A DNA stretch of 64,000 nucleotides, taken from assembly GCF_009725235.1 (NCBI RefSeq), contig NZ_WJFC01000048.1, positions 1 through 64,000 on the forward strand, in the 5' to 3' direction. Below the pieces are notes generated by a model. It was given only the letters and a program-made list of their open reading frames with translations, ran no database searches and was not told the origin of the DNA. Numbering within the stretch: position 1 is the first letter of the stretch; each line of letters starts with the position of its first letter. The translations under genes were made by a program, and so were the position numbers. Shown here in pieces: positions 16,833-25,945 of the stretch. Source of the DNA: Scytonema sp. UIC 10036 (GTDB lineage: Bacteria > Cyanobacteriota > Cyanobacteriia > Cyanobacteriales > Nostocaceae).

Positions 16833-17865
16833 TCGATACCTCTTCTAACTTTTCTAGTAGTGATTCTCGTAATTGTCGCGCATCTAACTCCAATTCATCC
16901 GAATCGGCACTTGCATACTCGTCCCACATCATAAATATTTGGTCATTAATCTCGTGGATGAGTTCATCGCGAGTGTACGCGAATACGTGAAGACCGATCT
17001 GAGGTTCTTCCACAACCAAGAGTTGCTTGCTTTCTTCATCCATTTCGGGCGTCAACACAAGATGCATTTTTAGCCGCAGTTTTCTATCTTCCCTAGAAAT
17101 TTCTCTAATATTGATCGGAGATAAATCGAGAAATTCTATTCTGGTTACATCAGTTAATTTAATGGGATGTCCCTCGTCGTTCAACGTAAATTGCCCTGTA
17201 ACCTGGATCATCTGCCGACGATTTTCAATCATAGAATCTTCTAATTCTTCGCGGTAGATACACTCAATTTCCTGATGAGTGGGAGGATACCGCAGAACCA
17301 CAAGGTGTTTATCAAAATCTATCCGAATTAGCTCACCAGTCAATGTCATAACAGCATCTTCTGGTATGTCTTGAGTTAGCCAGGTATTAATAGCATCAAT
17401 TGATTTGTGCGTGAGTGTTAATTCTTTAGCACTACCATCTCTAGAGAAAGCCAACTGCCATGTTTCATCAGCTTTAGGTAAAAACCTCCTAGTTTCACGC
17501 AAAGCGCGATTTCTGAGTTTTGAATCTGGAATAATGTCTTGAATATAATTGAAATTGAAATCGCTGAGGCATGATAAGAAACTTTCTAAATTCCTCATGA
17601 CATCCAAGCTGCTTGGATCCGAAGGCAGCATAACTGGCACGGCATAGCTTCCTGGTTGAGGAATGCTTGCACGTAAGCTATAAAGTTGCTGCATTTCTGC
17701 TGGCACTCTAAAGCGCTGTCCTACACTGCGTTTTTCCCGTGCAGTGGCAAGTAGATAAACGATTTGCTGCATTCCGTCTAACACGCGCACCAAAATGTTG
17801 ACGGGAATCTCATTCTCTATTTCTTGCCCGCTCATGCGAATTAAGACCTTGGCTTCTTCCGACAT
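16813..17865 (-). CDS. Hypothetical protein coupled to a HicA-like gene
   Basis: 350 residues from ATG 17865 (MSEEAKVLIRMSGQE), with GGGGAAA just upstream; an ATG 17 codons earlier adds an unlikely leader. No signal or membrane segment. The first half is mixed alpha/beta (VNILVRVLDGMQQIVYLL). The middle is beta-rich, with MTLTGELIRIDFDKHLVVLR and MIQVTGQFTLNDEGHPI, resembling paired barrel-like strands. The end is acidic and helical (MMWDEYASADSDELELDARQ). I do not recognise the family. The 20-bp overlap with a HicA-like gene suggests they act together, possibly as a toxin-antitoxin-like or RNA-binding pair; that is inference. Confidence 0.55.
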   Translation of the reverse strand: MSEEAKVLIRMSGQEIENEIPVNILVRVLDGMQQIVYLLATAREKRSVGQRFRVPAEMQQLYSLRASIPQPGSYAVPVMLPSDPSSLDVMRNLESFLSCLSDFNFNYIQDIIPDSKLRNRALRETRRFLPKADETWQLAFSRDGSAKELTLTHKSIDAINTWLTQDIPEDAVMTLTGELIRIDFDKHLVVLRYPPTHQEIECIYREELEDSMIENRRQMIQVTGQFTLNDEGHPIKLTDVTRIEFLDLSPINIREISREDRKLRLKMHLVLTPEMDEESKQLLVVEEPQIGLHVFAYTRDELIHEINDQIFMMWDEYASADSDELELDARQLRESLLEKLEEVSSAATKG

Positions 17866-18348
17866 TTTCCCCGCGCTCAGACATATTTCTCTTGATTGTA
17901 GCCTTTGGGATATCATTTCTCAACAAAATGGGCATTGCCCACCTTGTTGATTCATTCCTCAAGTTTCAACAACGAGCTAATTATATCCGTGTTTCGCACC
18001 CGATAGCTTTGCTCGCCCAAATTTCCCATTGCTGCTTATGCCATATCAGTACTCAAGGGAGCCTTCAAAGAACACTGTCGCCTAGAATAAAAGTAGACTT
18101 TCCATTTTAGGAAAACTAACTTCACCACTGACGGTTAAACTCCTATCAAAACTATTAGTTGAGTGAGCGTTATCCACTTCAGTAGTACTTAATTCCTTGA
18201 GTGATTTCTTAATAACTTTTTTTTATCATTTTGAAAAAAAAGAATATTTGCATTGATTTTATGCAAGACATAAGATGAAGACCATGCGCTGCTAAGGTAC
18301 CTGGCGGAAAAAAACACTGTCTTGATTGAATCATAGCGAGTAATAACC
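17866..18348. other. Divergent intergenic region
   Basis: Contains a short inverted repeat GGGCATTGCCC at about 17929-17939 and an A/T-rich stretch 18210-18245 with a T8 run and an A-rich run that could pair. It should hold promoters for the leftward pair and the rightward CadD-like gene. I find no gene. Confidence 0.35.
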
Positions 18349-19026
18349 GTGAATTGGCTAATTAGTACACTAATTGTTGGGGTTTCTGCTGCTTTTGCAA
18401 CTACCTTTGATGACAATTTATATCTGACGGCTTTCTTTGGAAAAGTCAATTACGCTTTTCGCCCGAAGCATATCATTCTCGGCGAGTTTGTTGGATTCAC
18501 TGCATTAGTGATGGCTAGTCTACCCGGTTTCTTTGGCGGTTTAATCCTTCCTGCAAGCTGGATTGGGTTACTGGGTTTCCTTCCAATCGCTATTGGTATC
18601 AGTCATCTATTGAGTCGAGAAAATGGGGACGAGGCAGTAGAATCTATAGCAGTTAATTTGTCATCTTCTCCTGCTCGATCGAAGCACCACAAGAAATCAC
18701 TCTTAGCAACTCTACGCGATCCTCAAACCTATAGAGTGTCTGCAGTTACTATTGCAAATGGAGGCAACAACATTGGAATTTACGTACCTTTGTTTGCTAG
18801 TAGCAATCTGCCAAGTTTAGGAGTCATTTTATGTATTTGCTACCTTACTGTTGGGGTATGGTGCTGTCTCTCATATTTCCTGACTCGCAATCCTCTTATG
18901 GCACCGCTTTTAGCTCGTTATGGTCGCAAAGTCTTTCCCTTTGTCTTAATTTGGTTGGGACTCTCTATCCTGATAAAGAGCGAAACATATCAACTCATAC
19001 CTAATCTGGCTATGTTTCACCACTAA
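18349..19026 (+). CDS. CadD-like cadmium/cation transporter
   Basis: 225 residues with about six hydrophobic segments. The cadmium resistance transporter (CadD/LysE-like) signature is present: FATTFDDNLYLTAFFG in the first helix region, a loop with a charged cytoplasmic stretch (SPARSKHHKKS), and the conserved TIANGGNNIGIYVPLFA. Members export Cd2+ or other cations from the cell; the substrate here is inferred only from family. The start is GTG at 18349, at the beginning of the first helix. It is monocistronic. Confidence 0.8.
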   Translation: MNWLISTLIVGVSAAFATTFDDNLYLTAFFGKVNYAFRPKHIILGEFVGFTALVMASLPGFFGGLILPASWIGLLGFLPIAIGISHLLSRENGDEAVESIAVNLSSSPARSKHHKKSLLATLRDPQTYRVSAVTIANGGNNIGIYVPLFASSNLPSLGVILCICYLTVGVWCCLSYFLTRNPLMAPLLARYGRKVFPFVLIWLGLSILIKSETYQLIPNLAMFHH

Positions 19027-19147
19027 GTATGTATGCGATCGCGCTCCATGTGATATTTTCTAATTTTTGACTGAGGCGTCATTGCACCAAGATGGATAAG
19101 TTGTGCATCATTGCCCAAGCAGTATCAAACGTTGTTCTTAAGTTTCG

Positions 19148-19942
19148 CTATTGTCCAAGCTCTTTCATATTATTCATGACTTCTTGATACAACTGCTGAT
19201 TGTTTTGTTTTTCAAAAATTTTTGCTGCTCGCTGCAAGTCAGCTATAGCACCCTCTTTATCTCCTAATGCAGCGCGAGCATTACCCCGATTATTGTATGC
19301 TGCAGCAAAGTTGGGAGCGAGGCGAATGGCTTCGTCGTAGTCTGCAATTGCTCCTTCTCTATCTCCTAAAACAGTGCGGGCGTTCCCTCGGTTATTGTAT
19401 GCAATAGCGTATTTGGGATTGAGGCGAATCGCTTCACTGTAATCATCTACTGCTGCGTTTCTATCTCCTCTTGCTGCTCTAGCATTTCCTCGGTTATTGT
19501 ATGCTTCAGCATAATTGGGATTAATACGAATAGCTTGATTGTAGTCAGCGATCGCCTGTTGTGTTGCTCCTTCTGCCAGATAAACATTACCCCTATTGTT
19601 ATAAACTTGAGCATCATTGGAATTTATTTGCAATGCTTGGTTGGAATCCGCGATCGCTTGCTGTCTGTTTCCTAACTTAAAGTAAGCCAGCCCTCGCTTA
19701 TTGTAAGCTTCCCCATAATCAGGATTAAGACCGATTGCTTTGTTATACGCAGCGATCGCGCCTTGAAAGTCTCCTTTTGTTTGCCTGTACTCACCCTGAG
19801 TATAAAAGTCCCTAGCACTAGATGGTTTAGCCACTGAACGCAAGACTGGACGAGATTGAATATCTGTTACAAATACATCTTTGGTATTATTACAAGCAAC
19901 AATTACCACAGACACAAATACAGCTAGCAACAGATTTTTCAT
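19148..19942 (-). CDS. TPR-repeat lipoprotein
   Basis: 264 residues. The N-terminal hydrophobic segment ends in a lipobox-like VIVAC (Cys17), so it is probably a lipoprotein facing the periplasm. Six or so tetratricopeptide repeats follow, each with the AYNNRGNARxxxGDxxxAIxDYxxAI pattern. These form a protein-binding superhelix. Partners are unknown; such proteins are abundant in cyanobacteria. The repeats are similar but not identical at DNA level, so they are older than those at 5863-6618. It is transcribed in the same direction as, and downstream of, the RNase D-like gene. Confidence 0.85.
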   Translation of the reverse strand: MKNLLLAVFVSVVIVACNNTKDVFVTDIQSRPVLRSVAKPSSARDFYTQGEYRQTKGDFQGAIAAYNKAIGLNPDYGEAYNKRGLAYFKLGNRQQAIADSNQALQINSNDAQVYNNRGNVYLAEGATQQAIADYNQAIRINPNYAEAYNNRGNARAARGDRNAAVDDYSEAIRLNPKYAIAYNNRGNARTVLGDREGAIADYDEAIRLAPNFAAAYNNRGNARAALGDKEGAIADLQRAAKIFEKQNNQQLYQEVMNNMKELGQ

Positions 19943-19961
19943 TCTTCATCCTTTCTACTTT

Positions 19962-20034
19962 AAATTGGGCATCGGGCATCGGAAATTGGGCATTGTTAAA
20001 ACCATTCATTGCCCATTGCCTATTGCCCATTTAT
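19962..20034. repeat. Heptad repeats (GGGCATT / TGCCCAT)
   Basis: GGGCATC/GGGCATT units on one side and TGCCCATTGCC units on the other, between the TPR gene and the RNase D-like gene. They can form a hairpin. The stop of the RNase D-like gene abuts this array (EGKDEE ending). Confidence 0.55.
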
Positions 20035-20957
20035 TCTTCATCCTTCCCTTCATCAGTTTCCTGATTTTTAGATGCCAGTCGCCAATAAGTTTTTGTCTCA
20101 ACCTCTACTGACAATTGTTCTAAATTTTCTCCTAAATCTTTTTGTAATTTTTGAGTCAATGTGATAGGAAAATCAAAATTAACATCTTGATTTTGCACCA
20201 ACTGTACCAGTTCCATAAACGCCACTTTTACAGTTTTGCGTTCGGAAGAAGACAGCTTAAAAAATGGAGTTTCCGATACATTTTGCAATTGCATAGCTTT
20301 TTTGATGCGCTCTTGCAAATGCTCGTACTCTGAATTGAGCAGTTTCCAGTCTTCCTCAATCTGCAAGTATCTTGCATTTAGGGCTGCTATATTTTCCGCA
20401 GCAGGTTCTGGATTGATTTCTTGATTTAATTCTATCAAATTTAAATAGACTTGAGCAAGATAAATACAGTCTAAGTAAGCATACTCTAATTGGTCTTCAG
20501 TTAAAGGACGCCGCCCCCAATCACTTTTCTGTTCTTGTTTGTCTATCTCCTGAAAATTACAAAGTTCTTCAGCTAACGTTTTCAGTTGATAGTTAGGAAC
20601 TGGTAAAGCATAATAAGGAATTTGTTTCGCTAATTCTAAAGTACAAGTAATATTTTTTGCTTTTTTTCCACCTAAAAGTTTTAAATCGTAGCTAGCATTA
20701 TGAAAAACTTTTTCAATTTTGGAATTAACCATGATTTTGTCAATAAACTCAGAAACAGTGTGAGGCTGGTTGAGAACATCCAAAAGAAAAACGCGATCGC
20801 CACTTAAATCTGTTGGCTCGTCTAAGACTTGAATCAGCGATAACCTGGGATTGCGAGTGTTGTACTCAGCAACTTCCGTATCAATCCATAAAGTGCTGGC
20901 TTTTGTACATTCCGCAATCAATGAACGAATCATACTTTCTGAAGTCAGGTAAGGCAT
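20031..20957 (-). CDS. rnd: RNase D-type 3'-5' exonuclease
   Basis: 308 residues from ATG 20957 (MPYLTSES), which has GAGGAAAG seven bases upstream; the longer frame starts before that site. DEDDy exonuclease domain: Exo I D26/E28 in WIDTEVAEYNT, Exo II in VFHNASYDLKLL, Exo III in YAYLDCIYLAQVY. RNase D trims the 3' ends of tRNA precursors and other small RNAs. The C-terminal 130 residues are helical and lack a clear HRDC domain, so this is the shorter cyanobacterial form. The last residues run into a heptad repeat. Confidence 0.85.
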   Translation of the reverse strand: MPYLTSESMIRSLIAECTKASTLWIDTEVAEYNTRNPRLSLIQVLDEPTDLSGDRVFLLDVLNQPHTVSEFIDKIMVNSKIEKVFHNASYDLKLLGGKKAKNITCTLELAKQIPYYALPVPNYQLKTLAEELCNFQEIDKQEQKSDWGRRPLTEDQLEYAYLDCIYLAQVYLNLIELNQEINPEPAAENIAALNARYLQIEEDWKLLNSEYEHLQERIKKAMQLQNVSETPFFKLSSSERKTVKVAFMELVQLVQNQDVNFDFPITLTQKLQKDLGENLEQLSVEVETKTYWRLASKNQETDEGKDEE

Positions 20958-21069
20958 TTGTGAGCTTTCCTCAATAAGGACAACAGTCAATTCAGTTATA
21001 ACTTTCCAAGGTAGCAGTTTTCAGCCCAGTGTAAGAAAATAGAGAACTTCAGAAATCAGGTATGTTGCA

Positions 21070-21090
21070 GATATCGAGAAACTCGATATC
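21070..21090. other. Perfect 9-bp hairpin with a 3-nt loop
   Basis: GATATCGAG, AAA, CTCGATATC. It lies in the divergent region between the RNase D-like gene and the HAD-ATPase gene, about 110 bp upstream of the latter. It could be an operator or a transcript hairpin. Confidence 0.4.
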
Positions 21091-21196
21091 ACCAATGATT
21101 GAAGAGTATTTATTTCCTTGGCTGGATGTTTTCAGTATCAGACTCAAGTCATTTTATGTAAGTACTCATGTGTTTTAAATCTACTTCTAATTAACT

Positions 21197-22909
21197 ATGC
21201 GCTACTTTGTCTTAGCCACAGACTATGATGGTACGCTTGCTACTGACGGTCGCGTGAGCGATGAAACTATAGAAGCCTTAAAACGCTTGCGCCTTTCTGG
21301 TAGAAAACTCATATTAGTTACAGGTCGCGAACTCGAAGATTTGCAGCGTGCATTTCCAGAATTGGATTTATTTGATTGTGTGGTGGCAGAAAATGGCGCT
21401 TTGTTGTACTCTCCTGCGTCACGACAGGAGAAAGCATTAGGCTCAAAACCCCCCGAAGAGTTTATTAAAGCATTACGCGATCGCAAGGTTGACCCTTTGT
21501 CAGTTGGTCGAGTTATTGTTGCCACTTGGCATCCCAACGAAACAACAGTACTGCAAACAATTCGCGAGTTAGGGTTGGAATTGCAAGTCATTTTTAACAA
21601 AGGTGCAGTTATGATACTGCCTTCCGGTATCAACAAAGCAGCAGGGCTGACTGCTGCTTTGGATGAAATGAAGTTATCACCACATAATGTTGTAGGTGTG
21701 GGTGATGCTGAAAATGACCATGCTTTCTTAGAACTGTGCGAGTGTTCTGTTGCTGTTGCAAACGCTTTGCCAATGGTAAAAGAACGAGTCGATTTTGTCA
21801 CTCAAAACAGTCGCGGTGCTGGTGTCGTCGAGCTGATCGAACAATTGCTGGATTCAGATTTGGCTGAAGTAGATACCCAAAGAGAAAAACACAATATTTT
21901 ACTAGGTACCAGAGAAGATGGTTCTGTCGTCAATATGAGGGCTTACGGTTCAAGTCTTTTACTGGCTGGAACTTCTGGTGGTGGTAAATCAACTTTGGCA
22001 ACGGCTATATTAGAGCGTATTGCAGAGCAAAATTATCAATTCTGTATTATCGACCCTGAGGGCGATTACGAAAACTTTGAAGGTGCAGTTATTTTGGGTG
22101 ATGCCAACAGAGCACCAAGGATACAAGAAATTTTAGATCTACTAGAGCAACCGCATCAGAATATCATTATTAATTTACTGGGTATTGCTCTGGCAGATCG
22201 TCCCGCATTTTTTGCCGAACTTTTACCCCAATTACAGGAATTAAGAGCACGTACAGGTCGTCCTCATTGGATAGTGGTAGATGAAGCCCATCATCTCATG
22301 CCTGCTTCTTGGAATCCTGCATCCCTAACACTACCCCAAGAGCTTGATTGCATGATGTTTATTACCGTTCATCCCGACCAAGTTGCCCCCGCAGCATTGT
22401 CTTTGGTAGATGCCATAATTACTGTAGGGTTGTCACCAGAGAAAAATATTGAACAATTCTGTTCGATTGTGAATCATTGTCCCCCACAACTTGCTCCTCA
22501 AGAACTCGAACCAGGAGAAGCGATCGCATGGTTCCGTGAATCAGAAACCGAACCATTCCGCTTCCGCATCACTCCCGGACATACAGAACGTCGGCGTCAT
22601 GTACGTAAATATGCTCAAGGACAACTGGGAGAAGATAAAAGCTTTTACTTTGTAGGACCCTTGGGCAAACTCAATCTCCGCGCTCAAAACTTAATTTTGT
22701 TCACCCAAATTGCTGAAGGAGTTGACGACGAAACCTGGCTGTACCACCTCAAACAGGGAGATTATTCCCGTTGGTTCCAAGAAGCAATTAAGGATGACTC
22801 TTTAGCAGAGGAAGCTCAAAAGATAGAGAAAACGGCTAATGGTTCAGCCAGTGAAAGCCGTGCTGCTATTAAAGCTGCAATTGAACAGCGTTATACCCTA
22901 CCTGCGTAA
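21197..22909 (+). CDS. HAD phosphatase fused to a HerA/DUF87-like ATPase
   Basis: 570 residues. Part 1 (1-220) is a Cof-type HAD hydrolase: D9-Y-D11-G-T, the motif II T/S of ILVTGRELEDL, the Lys of GINKAAGL, and GDAENDHAFLE near 169. Such enzymes remove phosphate from sugar or nucleotide phosphates. Part 2 (about 230-480) is a P-loop ATPase: Walker A GTSGGGKS at 258-265, IIDPEGDYE, and Walker B IVVDEAHH near 359-366, like HerA/VirB4 DUF87 motors. The last 90 residues are helical. No membrane segment. Operon partners are absent. Both sets of catalytic residues look intact, and the physiological role of the fusion is unknown to me. Confidence 0.85.
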   Translation: MRYFVLATDYDGTLATDGRVSDETIEALKRLRLSGRKLILVTGRELEDLQRAFPELDLFDCVVAENGALLYSPASRQEKALGSKPPEEFIKALRDRKVDPLSVGRVIVATWHPNETTVLQTIRELGLELQVIFNKGAVMILPSGINKAAGLTAALDEMKLSPHNVVGVGDAENDHAFLELCECSVAVANALPMVKERVDFVTQNSRGAGVVELIEQLLDSDLAEVDTQREKHNILLGTREDGSVVNMRAYGSSLLLAGTSGGGKSTLATAILERIAEQNYQFCIIDPEGDYENFEGAVILGDANRAPRIQEILDLLEQPHQNIIINLLGIALADRPAFFAELLPQLQELRARTGRPHWIVVDEAHHLMPASWNPASLTLPQELDCMMFITVHPDQVAPAALSLVDAIITVGLSPEKNIEQFCSIVNHCPPQLAPQELEPGEAIAWFRESETEPFRFRITPGHTERRRHVRKYAQGQLGEDKSFYFVGPLGKLNLRAQNLILFTQIAEGVDDETWLYHLKQGDYSRWFQEAIKDDSLAEEAQKIEKTANGSASESRAAIKAAIEQRYTLPA

Positions 22910-23085
22910 CTCAATACAACCTACCACTGCCGCGATCGTCCGTATTATCCTTACGGACTTCGCGATTATCATAAATCTTCACATTATCCTCCTATTGCTT
23001 GCATACTGTCTGCCAGCTCCACAACTTAACGAAGATGACTGTAGAAAACATCTAGCATGAGAGTTATGCACAAAGACTGAAATGC
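22910..23085. other. Short spacer between convergent genes
   Basis: Contains one CGCGATCG-like HIP1 variant. The first 110 bases keep an open rightward frame rich in Tyr/Pro/His (RDRPYYPYGLRDYHK) with no start of its own. I regard it as non-coding or a worn gene tail. Confidence 0.25.
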
Positions 23086-25707
23086 TTATAAATTTCCGGA
23101 TAGTGCCAAATCAGTCAATTGCATGATTTTTTCAAAGTAGAAGTTGTAAGCTAAATCAGTTAAAGCGGATGCTAATAGAACGTATTCAGTAGGAATCTGC
23201 TCTATCAATTTAAAAATCAACTCATCACTACATTGAGCTGCCGCAAGATTTAACTCTCTTAACCAATCAGGGGACATCTGAGATAAATCAAGAAACAAAT
23301 CCTCTGATACTTGATTATTTATGTCCTCTACAGCGCTATTGTCTTCTTTATAAAGGTATTGCAGCCCCAAATATTGCCGTAATTGTTCTAGTAGGAATTC
23401 TTCTCGAAATGGCTTTTTAATAAAATCATTACAGCCCGCCTGAATCATAGATGTTTTTTGTTCCTCGAAGGCACTAGCCGTGAGGGCAATGATAAGGGTT
23501 GGGGATTTTGGATTTTGGATTTTGGATTTTGGATTTGGGATTGGCGATTGAGAATTAGCATTTGTGAGTGCTTTTTCCCTTGCCTTAATCTGTCTTGTTG
23601 CTTCATAGCCATCCATACCGGGCATTCGCATATCCATTAAAACTACATGTGGATGCCAAGATTCCCACTCCAAAATAGCTTGTGTCCCATTATTTGCTTC
23701 ACGGACACTAAATCCGATAGCTGACAGTAATTTCACTAATAATAAACGACTGTCGATCGCATCATCTACTACTAAGATACGGTACTCCGGTTGATTGGGT
23801 GCTAAACCAATGACTCGGTTTGGTACTGGGCTAGTCATATTTTCGCTTTGACTAGTTAACTCAATAGGAATGTGAAAAGCAAACGTACTACCCTTTCCTA
23901 AAGCACTGCTCACGCTAATCTTGCCACCCATAAGATGTACGTATTTACGGCAAATAGCTAACCCCAGCCCCGTTCCTTGTTGTGATTCTCTGCCAGTTTC
24001 CGTTTGCCCAAATGCTTCAAACAGCAAATCTATTTCATGAGGTGCAATCCCAGCTCCCGTGTCTTGAACCTCAAAGAGTAGGGCATTGGGCATTGAGAAT
24101 TGGGCATTGGTGTTTTCCCAATTCTCCATGCCCATTTCCCCATACCCCATTTTTACACGCAATGTTACACGACCACTGTGAGTAAACTTGATAGCATTGC
24201 CTAAGAGATTGAGCAAAACTTGACGCAGCTTACTAGCATCGGTTTTTACGTTTTGGGGAAGATTTGCATCTAACTCAAATACGAGTTCTAAACCTTTTGA
24301 AACTGCACGTAAATGCAGCATTTGTTGCAAGTTATCTAATAGGTGATGTAAGTCAAAAGAGTTAATGTTGAGCGTTGTCCTACCTGCTTCAATTTTGGAC
24401 ATTTCTAGAATATCATTGATTAAATTGAGTAGGTGTTCTCCCGCACGATTAATAATCTCTAGATTTTGCTGATTTTCTTGAGATAAGTTGCGATCGCGAC
24501 TCATCAATTGGGTAAAGCCAAGAATAGCATTGAGTGGAGTCCGCAACTCGTGGCTCATGTTGGCTAGAAATTCACTTTTGGCATGATTGGCTGCATCAGC
24601 AACAATAACAGCTTGTTGCAATGCTGTTGACTGTTGTTGAGTTTTTGCCAGTAACTCTGCTTGCTGTAGTGCTACTCCCAACTGATTCCCTATTTGCACA
24701 ACAATATTAATTTCTCCTGTTTTCCAATTGCGAGGACTGGAATTTTGATAACTCGCAAGAAGTCCCCAAAGTTGTTCGCCACAAAATATGGGAACAGTAA
24801 TATAAGCTTTGGCTTGAAAGCGTTCTAACAGATTCACGTAACAAGAGTCAAAATTAGCTTTGTAAATATCAGTAACACACAAGAAACTTGTACCACGGCT
24901 GTATACACCACCTTGAGTTTCTTGCATATAAGTATCTAAGACTTGGTTATCTTGACTGTTAAATAGTTGAACAATACAATATTCGTTTTCTAAAGTATTT
25001 TTAGTAATGTCGGGGTTATTTTTATGTGCTTCAATAATAGATGTCCAGCTTTTGCCTACAGACTCCGCGATAAATTCTCCACTCCAATCTGGATTAAAAC
25101 GATACACAACAACGCGATCGCAATTCAGCACTTGACGCAATTCTTGTGTTGTGGCAGCAAAAATTTTTTTCATATCTAATGATTGCCGCATACTTTGAAT
25201 CACTTGGGATATGGCTCGCTCCCTTTCTGCACTTTCCCTTAATTCAATTGCTACAGACTCGCGAGATTTAATTTCATTTTGTAGTTGAACATTTTTCTCT
25301 TTTAGCTGTTTTTGCCATCTTTGAGTGTTCATTTGATTTTCTATACGCAATAAAATCTCTTCTTCAGTAGTTGGTTGCGTAATATATTCAAAGATTCCCA
25401 ATCTCAAATATTTTAATTTTTCTTGAATATTATTGACGATAGTAATCAAAATAATTGGAATATTTTGAGTTTTTTCATCTGATTTTAACTGTTGGCAGAT
25501 TGTATAACTTTCTGTTTCTGGAACTGTAATATTTAAGACAATCAGTTCTGGTAGTTCAAGAAGAGCATCCTTAAGTGCTTCTTCTTGTAGAAAGCTGATT
25601 CTTTGAACTCTGTAACCTTTATGGATAAGGATGTTAAATAGCTCGTGCAGCTGTTCCGCTCGATCTTCAAAAACTAAAATTTTTGTATCCCGAACATCCT
25701 TTTCCAT
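23086..25707 (-). CDS. Hybrid histidine kinase with pseudo-receiver, GAF, HisKA, HATPase, REC
   Basis: 873 residues, cytosolic. The N-terminal receiver (about 8-125) is degenerate: the phospho-acceptor position is N59 in LIVLNITVPE. A coiled coil follows, then a GAF domain (about 180-355; CDRVVVYRF...TVPIFCGEQLWGLL) without an obvious bilin-binding Cys-His pair. HisKA has H386 in SHELRTPLN; the HATPase has NAIKF, DTGAGI and GTGLGLAICRK; a C-terminal receiver has D692 in VVLMDMRMPGMDG. About 100 helical residues at the end may be a histidine-phosphotransfer remnant. Two segments (about 520-543 and 712-737) are in-frame translations of repeats (listed separately). Confidence 0.92.
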   Translation of the reverse strand: MEKDVRDTKILVFEDRAEQLHELFNILIHKGYRVQRISFLQEEALKDALLELPELIVLNITVPETESYTICQQLKSDEKTQNIPIILITIVNNIQEKLKYLRLGIFEYITQPTTEEEILLRIENQMNTQRWQKQLKEKNVQLQNEIKSRESVAIELRESAERERAISQVIQSMRQSLDMKKIFAATTQELRQVLNCDRVVVYRFNPDWSGEFIAESVGKSWTSIIEAHKNNPDITKNTLENEYCIVQLFNSQDNQVLDTYMQETQGGVYSRGTSFLCVTDIYKANFDSCYVNLLERFQAKAYITVPIFCGEQLWGLLASYQNSSPRNWKTGEINIVVQIGNQLGVALQQAELLAKTQQQSTALQQAVIVADAANHAKSEFLANMSHELRTPLNAILGFTQLMSRDRNLSQENQQNLEIINRAGEHLLNLINDILEMSKIEAGRTTLNINSFDLHHLLDNLQQMLHLRAVSKGLELVFELDANLPQNVKTDASKLRQVLLNLLGNAIKFTHSGRVTLRVKMGYGEMGMENWENTNAQFSMPNALLFEVQDTGAGIAPHEIDLLFEAFGQTETGRESQQGTGLGLAICRKYVHLMGGKISVSSALGKGSTFAFHIPIELTSQSENMTSPVPNRVIGLAPNQPEYRILVVDDAIDSRLLLVKLLSAIGFSVREANNGTQAILEWESWHPHVVLMDMRMPGMDGYEATRQIKAREKALTNANSQSPIPNPKSKIQNPKSPTLIIALTASAFEEQKTSMIQAGCNDFIKKPFREEFLLEQLRQYLGLQYLYKEDNSAVEDINNQVSEDLFLDLSQMSPDWLRELNLAAAQCSDELIFKLIEQIPTEYVLLASALTDLAYNFYFEKIMQLTDLALSGNL
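23497..23575. repeat. GATTTTG heptads inside a receiver domain
   Basis: Tandem GATTTTG units read on the coding strand as an Asn-Pro-Lys-Ser-rich stretch (NPKSKIQNPKS). They sit between helix and strand of the C-terminal receiver of the 23086-25707 kinase, where normal receivers have a short loop. Confidence 0.8.
24078..24155. repeat. GGGCATT-type repeats inside an HATPase domain
   Basis: GGGCATTGGGCATTGAGAA and later CCATGCCCATTTCCCC form an inverted, repeat-derived block. It encodes GYGEMGMENWENTNAQFSMP between two strands of the ATPase domain, close to the DTGAGI motif. The frame is kept. Confidence 0.75.
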
Positions 25708-25750
25708 AAAATTAAGTTTTTCCTTTCTTAAGGTTATAAAAAAAATCTGG

Positions 25751-25945
25751 TTAGAATCGCCACCAAGTCTTCTGCACGTAACTTAGAATACCCATAGCCA
25801 CTGCGCCCAGAAGCAACAGCCAAATGATTCCTCCCGGAAGAAAAGTAATCACTCCAAAACCTCTCAGAACCCAGACAGCGATCGCAACACCAAGAAAAAT
25901 GCCAAGAGATTGGTTTAACCTGCGATTTAATTTAGACGAATTCAT
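25751..25945 (-). CDS. Small two-helix membrane protein
   Basis: 64 residues with two hydrophobic segments (IFLGVAIAVWVLRGFGVITF and IIWLLLLGAVAMGILSYV), a basic N-terminus (KLNRRLNQ) and a WWRF end. ATG 25945 has a good GGAGGA six bases upstream. No family is recognised with confidence; small proteins of this kind are common in cyanobacterial membranes. It lies just upstream of the large kinase in the same direction (43 bp apart) and could be co-transcribed. Confidence 0.6.
   Translation of the reverse strand: MNSSKLNRRLNQSLGIFLGVAIAVWVLRGFGVITFLPGGIIWLLLLGAVAMGILSYVQKTWWRF

Noticed and set aside
22910..23060. Open Tyr/Pro/His-rich stretch after the HAD-ATPase gene
   Set aside because: No start codon or ribosome site; too short to judge.
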